From Microcella indica (GTDB lineage Bacteria > Actinomycetota > Actinomycetes > Actinomycetales > Microbacteriaceae), in NCBI RefSeq assembly GCF_013414345.1, contig NZ_CP058670.1, positions 992,001 through 1,056,000 of the forward strand: 64,000 nucleotides of DNA, given 5' to 3'. The translations under genes and the position numbers were made by a program. Every line of letters starts with the position of its first letter. Within the stretch, counting starts at the first letter, position 1. Below the pieces are notes generated by a model that saw only the letters and a list, made by a program, of their open reading frames with translations, was not told where the DNA came from and did not search any database. Positions 60,350-64,000 of the stretch are shown piece by piece.

Positions 60350-61146
60350 GTGAGCTGCCCCTTCATCGACGAGGCGGGCGGTTGGACACAGATCACGGTG
60401 ACTCCTGCTGATTGGGCGCTGCGCAACGCGGGGTGCTCAGGAGGCCCATCTGTCACGAGGGTGTCGAGGTCGGCGAGGTCGGCGATTGAGATCAGCTGCA
60501 CCCGCCCGAGCTTGCTCGAGTCGGCGACCACAATGATGCGCTGGGCCGATCGTGCCGCGGCGCGCTTCACGTGCGCCTCGTCGTAGTGGTAGTCGGTGAC
60601 GCCAGCGCCCTCGTCTACGCCGGCCACGCCCATCACGAATGTGCTCGCGTTGAATCGATCGAAGCTCTCTTGAGCTCCCGCTCCGATGAGGCTGAGCTCG
60701 CCCGGGCGCAACTGGCCGCCGGTGACGTAGACCTCGGAATCGACTTCCGAACTCAATTCCGTCGCGACCAACAGGCTGGGGGTGATGACCGTGAGGGGCA
60801 GGTGCCGCGATCGGATCTCTCGAGCTACGGCGAGCGCCGACGAGCCACTGTCGATGATCACCGTTTCTCCTTCATGGAGGAGATCGACCACGGCGGAGGC
60901 GATGTGTGCCTTCTCGGTCGCAGCCAGGGCGGCTCTCGCTTCAAAGGAGGGTTCCGCGGCAGCAGACCCGACCGAGATCGCACCGCCCATGACGCGTCGC
61001 AACACGCCTTTGAGCTCCAGTGCCTCGATGTCACGACGAATCGTCATTTCCGACACGCCGAGCTCAGTGGCGAGACTGGTGAAGTCGATCTCGCCCTCGT
61101 CGAGTACGCGCTGTTCGATCAGCGCTCGTCGCCCTTGAACTGACAT
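60346..61146 (-). CDS. DeoR/GlpR-family regulator
   Basis: The protein has 266 residues from ATG 61146. The N-terminal HTH is FTSLATELGVSEMTIRRDIEAL, followed by LKGVLRRVMGGA. The C-terminal sugar-phosphate-binding domain has VIIDSGSSALAVAREI, VYVTGGQLRPGELSLIG and KRAAARSAQRIIVVADSSKLG. DeoR-type proteins repress sugar operons until a sugar phosphate binds. It is the first gene of the seven-gene leftward run, and a dyad lies just upstream in the divergent gap. Confidence 0.92.
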   Translation of the reverse strand: MSVQGRRALIEQRVLDEGEIDFTSLATELGVSEMTIRRDIEALELKGVLRRVMGGAISVGSAAAEPSFEARAALAATEKAHIASAVVDLLHEGETVIIDSGSSALAVAREIRSRHLPLTVITPSLLVATELSSEVDSEVYVTGGQLRPGELSLIGAGAQESFDRFNASTFVMGVAGVDEGAGVTDYHYDEAHVKRAAARSAQRIIVVADSSKLGRVQLISIADLADLDTLVTDGPPEHPALRSAQSAGVTVICVQPPASSMKGQLT

Positions 61147-61175
61147 GTGACCACAGTAGACGCAAACTGTGATCT

Positions 61176-61196
61176 TGTAACACCTTTTTGGTTACA
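61176..61196. promoter_or_regulatory. Operator dyad TGTAAC-N9-GTTACA between deoR and btpA-like genes
   Basis: Perfect 6-base arms lie 29 bases before the regulator start and 128 bases before the divergent gene. The site is in an AT-rich patch unusual for this genome (runs of T and A), fitting overlapping promoters. The DeoR-type regulator is the likely binder and would control both directions. Confidence 0.6.
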
Positions 61197-61324
61197 TTTC
61201 TGTAAAAGGTTCCCAGTAGTGCGAGGAATGTGGGAACATTTGACATGTCGCGGGATGACATCTCATCCGCCTTGCGCACTCGATCACGCCGACTCTGATT
61301 GTCGGGCAGCAGAAAAGGAGCATC

Positions 61325-62143
61325 ATGACCACCTGGTTGGACGACATCTTCGCGGTGAAGAAGCCTGTGATCGCGATGCTGCACTTGTCTGCGCTGCCGG
61401 GCGACCCCGGGTACGATTCGTCAGCGGGCCTCGACGCAGTGATCGCGCGTGCTCGTCAGGAACTACACGACCTGCAGGCAGGCGGTGTCGACGGCGTCAT
61501 GTTCTCCAACGAGTTCAGCCTTCCGTACCTGACGCAGACCGAGCCAATCACTGCCATCACCATGGCGCGCGTCATCGGGGAGCTGCGCTCGGAAATCACT
61601 GCGCCGTTCGGCGTCAACGTGCTCTGGGATGCTCGAGCATCGATCGACCTGGCAATGGCGACCGGCGCCCAGTGGGTACGCGAGATCTTTACTGGGGTCT
61701 ACGCGAGCGACTTCGGGCTGTGGAACACCAACGTCGGCGAGGTGGCGCGTCACCGCGCTCGGATCGGTGCCTCGCACGTCAAGTTGCTGTTCAACATCGT
61801 TCCTGAGTCGGCACAGTACCTGGCCGACCGCGACCTCGCCTCGATCGCCAAGACCACCGTGTTCGCTACTCTGCCCGATGCGCTGTGCGTCTCGGGTGCG
61901 ACCGCGGGAGCGCCGACTGACACACAAGCCCTTTCGATCGTGAAGAACGCCGCAGGCACCGTTCCGGTATTCGTGAACACGGGTGTTCGGGCCGAGAACG
62001 TCGGCGAGCAACTGTCGATTGCTGATGGTGCGGTGGTCGGCACCTACTTCAAGCGAGAGGGCCGCTTTGAGAACACGGTCGACCCTGCACGTGTGGTGCA
62101 GTTGATGACGGCCGCCCGCGAATTCCGCGCCACCCTCGCCTAG
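61325..62143 (+). CDS. BtpA/SgcQ-family protein
   Basis: The protein has 272 residues from ATG 61325 with AAAGGAG upstream. It reads KPVIAMLHLSALPGDPGY near the start, GGVDGVMFSNEFSLPY, GVNVLWDARASIDLAMATGA, FTGVYASDFGLWN and VFVNTGVRAENVGE later. This is the BtpA/SgcQ family, a TIM-barrel fold. SgcQ is encoded in an enteric sugar operon, while BtpA was linked with photosystem I; the enzymatic role is unclear. Divergence from the regulator of a sugar locus argues for a sugar-phosphate role here. Confidence 0.85.
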   Translation: MTTWLDDIFAVKKPVIAMLHLSALPGDPGYDSSAGLDAVIARARQELHDLQAGGVDGVMFSNEFSLPYLTQTEPITAITMARVIGELRSEITAPFGVNVLWDARASIDLAMATGAQWVREIFTGVYASDFGLWNTNVGEVARHRARIGASHVKLLFNIVPESAQYLADRDLASIAKTTVFATLPDALCVSGATAGAPTDTQALSIVKNAAGTVPVFVNTGVRAENVGEQLSIADGAVVGTYFKREGRFENTVDPARVVQLMTAAREFRATLA

Positions 62144-62183
62144 CGGCGACAACGCGCTCTCGCGCTCGCCCCACTACAACTCC

Positions 62184-62285
62184 GTCTCCACAATTCAGGA
62201 GTTCGGGATGCTCGCACCCCGTCGACACGCCGTGCGAGCATCCCGAACCGCCGTCTCCGAGCAGGCACTCCTGAATTGTGGAGAC
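62184..62285. repeat. Palindromic ~100-bp repeat, copy 2
   Basis: GTCTCCACAATTCAGGAG at the left pairs with CTCCTGAATTGTGGAGAC at the right. The inner hairpin GTTCGGGATGCTCGCA / TGCGAGCATCCCGAAC is perfect (62201-62216 with 62233-62248). It has the same orientation as copy 1, 8.5 kb away. A decayed piece (GAGTCCTGAGCTGTGGAGAC) follows at 62301-62320. It sits downstream of the btpA-like gene. Confidence 0.8.
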
Positions 62286-62353
62286 GAAGCCGGTGTCGGT
62301 GAGTCCTGAGCTGTGGAGACTGTGACCCGGGCGGGTGGGGGAGACTGGAGGCG

Positions 62354-64000
62354 ATGACCTCCTCGCTGCTAGACCGCATGCCCGCCCCCTACGAGGCCGG
62401 TGCTGCCTTCGACGCGATCGAGAACTGGGCGACCGACGAAGGCCTCACGCTCTACCCCGCGCAGGAGGAGGCGATCTTCGAGCTCGTCGCCGGCGCGCAT
62501 GTGATCCTCGCCACCCCGACCGGCAGCGGCAAGAGCCTCGTCGCGGTCGCCGCCCACGCGATCGCCCTCGCGCAGGGCCAGCGCAGCTACTACACCGCCC
62601 CCATCAAGGCGCTCGTGAGCGAGAAGTTCTTCGCCCTCGTGGAGATCTTCGGCGCGGAGAACGTCGGCATGGTCACGGGCGACAGCAGCGTCAACGGGGA
62701 TGCGCCCATCGTCTGCTGCACGGCCGAGATTCTCGCGAATCAGGCTCTGCGCCACGGGACTGATGTGGAGGCGGGGCTCGTCGTCATGGACGAGTTCCAC
62801 TACTACGCGGACCCCGAGCGGGGCTGGGCGTGGCAAGTGCCGCTGCTGGAATTGACCCACGCGCGGTTCCTGCTCATGAGCGCGACGCTCGGCGACGTCA
62901 CGCCCATCGCCGAGGACCTCGAGCGCCGCACGGGCCACCCGGTGAGCGAGGTGACGCACGCCGAGCGGCCGATTCCGCTCACGTTCGACTACGTGAAGAC
63001 TCCCGTGCACGAGACCGTGCAGACGCTGCTCGACGACGGGCAAGCGCCGATCTACGTCGTGCACTTCAGCCAGGCGGCCGCGATGGAGCGCGCGCAAGCG
63101 CTGTCGAGCATCCGCATCATCACGCGGGAGCAGCGCGACGAGATCGCTGAGGCGATCGGCGACTTCCGCTTCACCACCGGATTCGGCACGACGCTCAGCC
63201 GTCTCGTGCGCTCGGGCATCGGCGTGCACCACGCCGGCATGCTGCCCAAGTACCGCCGACTCGTGGAGGTGCTCGCGCAGCGCGGACTGCTGCGCGTCAT
63301 CTGCGGCACCGACACGCTCGGGGTGGGCATCAACGTGCCCATCCGCACGGTGCTGCTCACGGCGCTCAGCAAGTTCGACGGCGAGAAGATGCGGCAGCTG
63401 AGCGCGCGCGAATTCCACCAGATCACGGGGCGCGCCGGTCGCGCCGGGTACGACACCGCCGGGCTCGTCGTCGTGCAGGCTCCCGACCACGAGGTCGAGA
63501 ACCACGCCGCGACCACCAAGGCGGGCAGCGACCCGAAAAAGAAGAAGAAGATCGTGCGCAAGTCGGCACCCGCCGGCTTCGTGACGTGGAGCGAGACGAG
63601 CTTCGAGCGGCTCATCGGCGGAGCGCCCGAGCCGCTCGAGAGCCGCATGCAGGTGTCGGCGGCCATGCTCATCAACCTCATCGCGCGCGGGGGAGACGTC
63701 TTCGCAGGCGCCCGCGCACTGCTCACGCAGAACCACGAGCCGCCGCACCGGCAGCGCGAGCTCGTGCGCCGCGCGCTCGGCATCGCCAAGACCCTCGTGC
63801 GCGCGGGCGTCGTCGTCATCGAGCCCGTCGGGCGCATCACGCTCACCGTCGATCTGCAGCCGAACTTCGCACTCAATCAGCCGCTCAGCCCGTTCGCGCT
63901 TGCCGTGATCGAGTCGCTCGACCCGGAGGACGACACCGCGACGGTCGCGCCGCCCGCGCCCGGCGTCGTTGACGAGAACACGGTCCCCGGCGCCGAGCTC
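62354..64000 (+). CDS. DEAD/DEAH-box helicase with DUF3516-type architecture, 3' end beyond window
   Basis: 549 codons are visible from ATG 62354, with GGAGG just before it. The N-terminus has LTLYPAQEEAIFELVAG and Walker A ATPTGSGKSLVAVAA near residue 55. Motif II is VVMDEFHYYADPERGWAWQV (DEFH), motif III LLMSATLGDVTP, and motif VI QITGRAGRAGYDTAG near 360. A Lys-rich loop (KKKKKIV) follows. The pattern matches the actinobacterial helicases of about 830 residues that end in DUF3516, related to Ski2/Mtr4 RNA helicases. It probably acts in RNA or DNA metabolism. The frame is open to the window end. Confidence 0.85.
   Translation, partial: MTSSLLDRMPAPYEAGAAFDAIENWATDEGLTLYPAQEEAIFELVAGAHVILATPTGSGKSLVAVAAHAIALAQGQRSYYTAPIKALVSEKFFALVEIFGAENVGMVTGDSSVNGDAPIVCCTAEILANQALRHGTDVEAGLVVMDEFHYYADPERGWAWQVPLLELTHARFLLMSATLGDVTPIAEDLERRTGHPVSEVTHAERPIPLTFDYVKTPVHETVQTLLDDGQAPIYVVHFSQAAAMERAQALSSIRIITREQRDEIAEAIGDFRFTTGFGTTLSRLVRSGIGVHHAGMLPKYRRLVEVLAQRGLLRVICGTDTLGVGINVPIRTVLLTALSKFDGEKMRQLSAREFHQITGRAGRAGYDTAGLVVVQAPDHEVENHAATTKAGSDPKKKKKIVRKSAPAGFVTWSETSFERLIGGAPEPLESRMQVSAAMLINLIARGGDVFAGARALLTQNHEPPHRQRELVRRALGIAKTLVRAGVVVIEPVGRITLTVDLQPNFALNQPLSPFALAVIESLDPEDDTATVAPPAPGVVDENTVPGAEL

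Overview
The window is very GC-rich, uses GTG and TTG starts often, and carries gene families typical of Actinomycetota: DUF2510, a PAP2-diacylglycerol kinase fusion, a DUF3516-type helicase, a TM0106-type nuclease-helicase and pRiA4b ORF-3. I infer a Microbacteriaceae-like chromosome; the genus cannot be fixed from the sequence. No intact tRNA, rRNA or CRISPR array is visible.

Layout. (1) 0-7 kb: ordinary chromosome. It holds the start of an oligopeptidase B gene, a small membrane protein, a J-domain protein, a PAP2-DAGK fusion, a DarT-like ADP-ribosyltransferase, a lipoprotein, a PfkB sugar kinase and an HNH nuclease. (2) 7-19.2 kb: a dense toxin-antitoxin and nuclease island. It contains an HTH/killer pair, two HepT/nucleotidyltransferase loci whose nucleotidyltransferase has a Phd/YefM-like N-terminus, two HicAB loci, two DnaQ-BRCT exonucleases, a NERD-domain helicase with a decayed partial copy, and an AbiEii-like nucleotidyltransferase with an HTH partner. 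Several units are duplicated and rearranged, and many keep a visible dyad operator. (3) 19.2-29.5 kb: a defence cluster of lower GC by eye. DUF3223, XRE-ImmA and an unknown gene run leftward. A type III-like Mod, a Res and a UvrD-type helicase with a PD-(D/E)XK domain run rightward. A tRNA-like 3' end lies between the two arms. (4) 29.7-33.5 kb: two ISL3 elements, each with an 8-bp target duplication; one splits an M48 (HtpX-like) peptidase gene. (5) 33.7-41.3 kb: a TM0106-type nuclease-helicase, HigBA-like and MazEF loci, an RHH antitoxin-like gene, a pRiA4b ORF-3 protein, a hypothetical and a DUF1622 membrane protein. (6) 41.35-47.73 kb: a nest of insertion sequences, with IS21 inside IS481 next to IS3 inside IS1182; both outer elements sit at CTAG. 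Every target duplication can be read and every broken transposase can be rejoined in frame on paper. (7) 47.8-53.7 kb: VapBC, membrane proteins, an alpha/beta hydrolase, three small acidic proteins and a CPBP-family protein. (8) 53.9-62.1 kb: a sugar or polyol catabolic locus, consisting of a DeoR regulator, FGGY kinase, SDR dehydrogenase and ABC importer, with a divergent BtpA/SgcQ gene. It lies between two copies of a ~100-bp palindromic repeat. (9) 62.35 kb to the end: the first 549 codons of a DUF3516-type helicase.

How the genes work together. The catabolic locus reads as one regulated unit: import by binding protein, two permeases and ATPase, oxidation by the SDR, phosphorylation by the FGGY kinase, and control by DeoR from a TGTAAC/GTTACA dyad between the divergent genes. 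The 7-29 kb region reads as accessory anti-phage or stability DNA assembled by module duplication and decay. All functional statements come from reading motifs and family recall; no database search was run.
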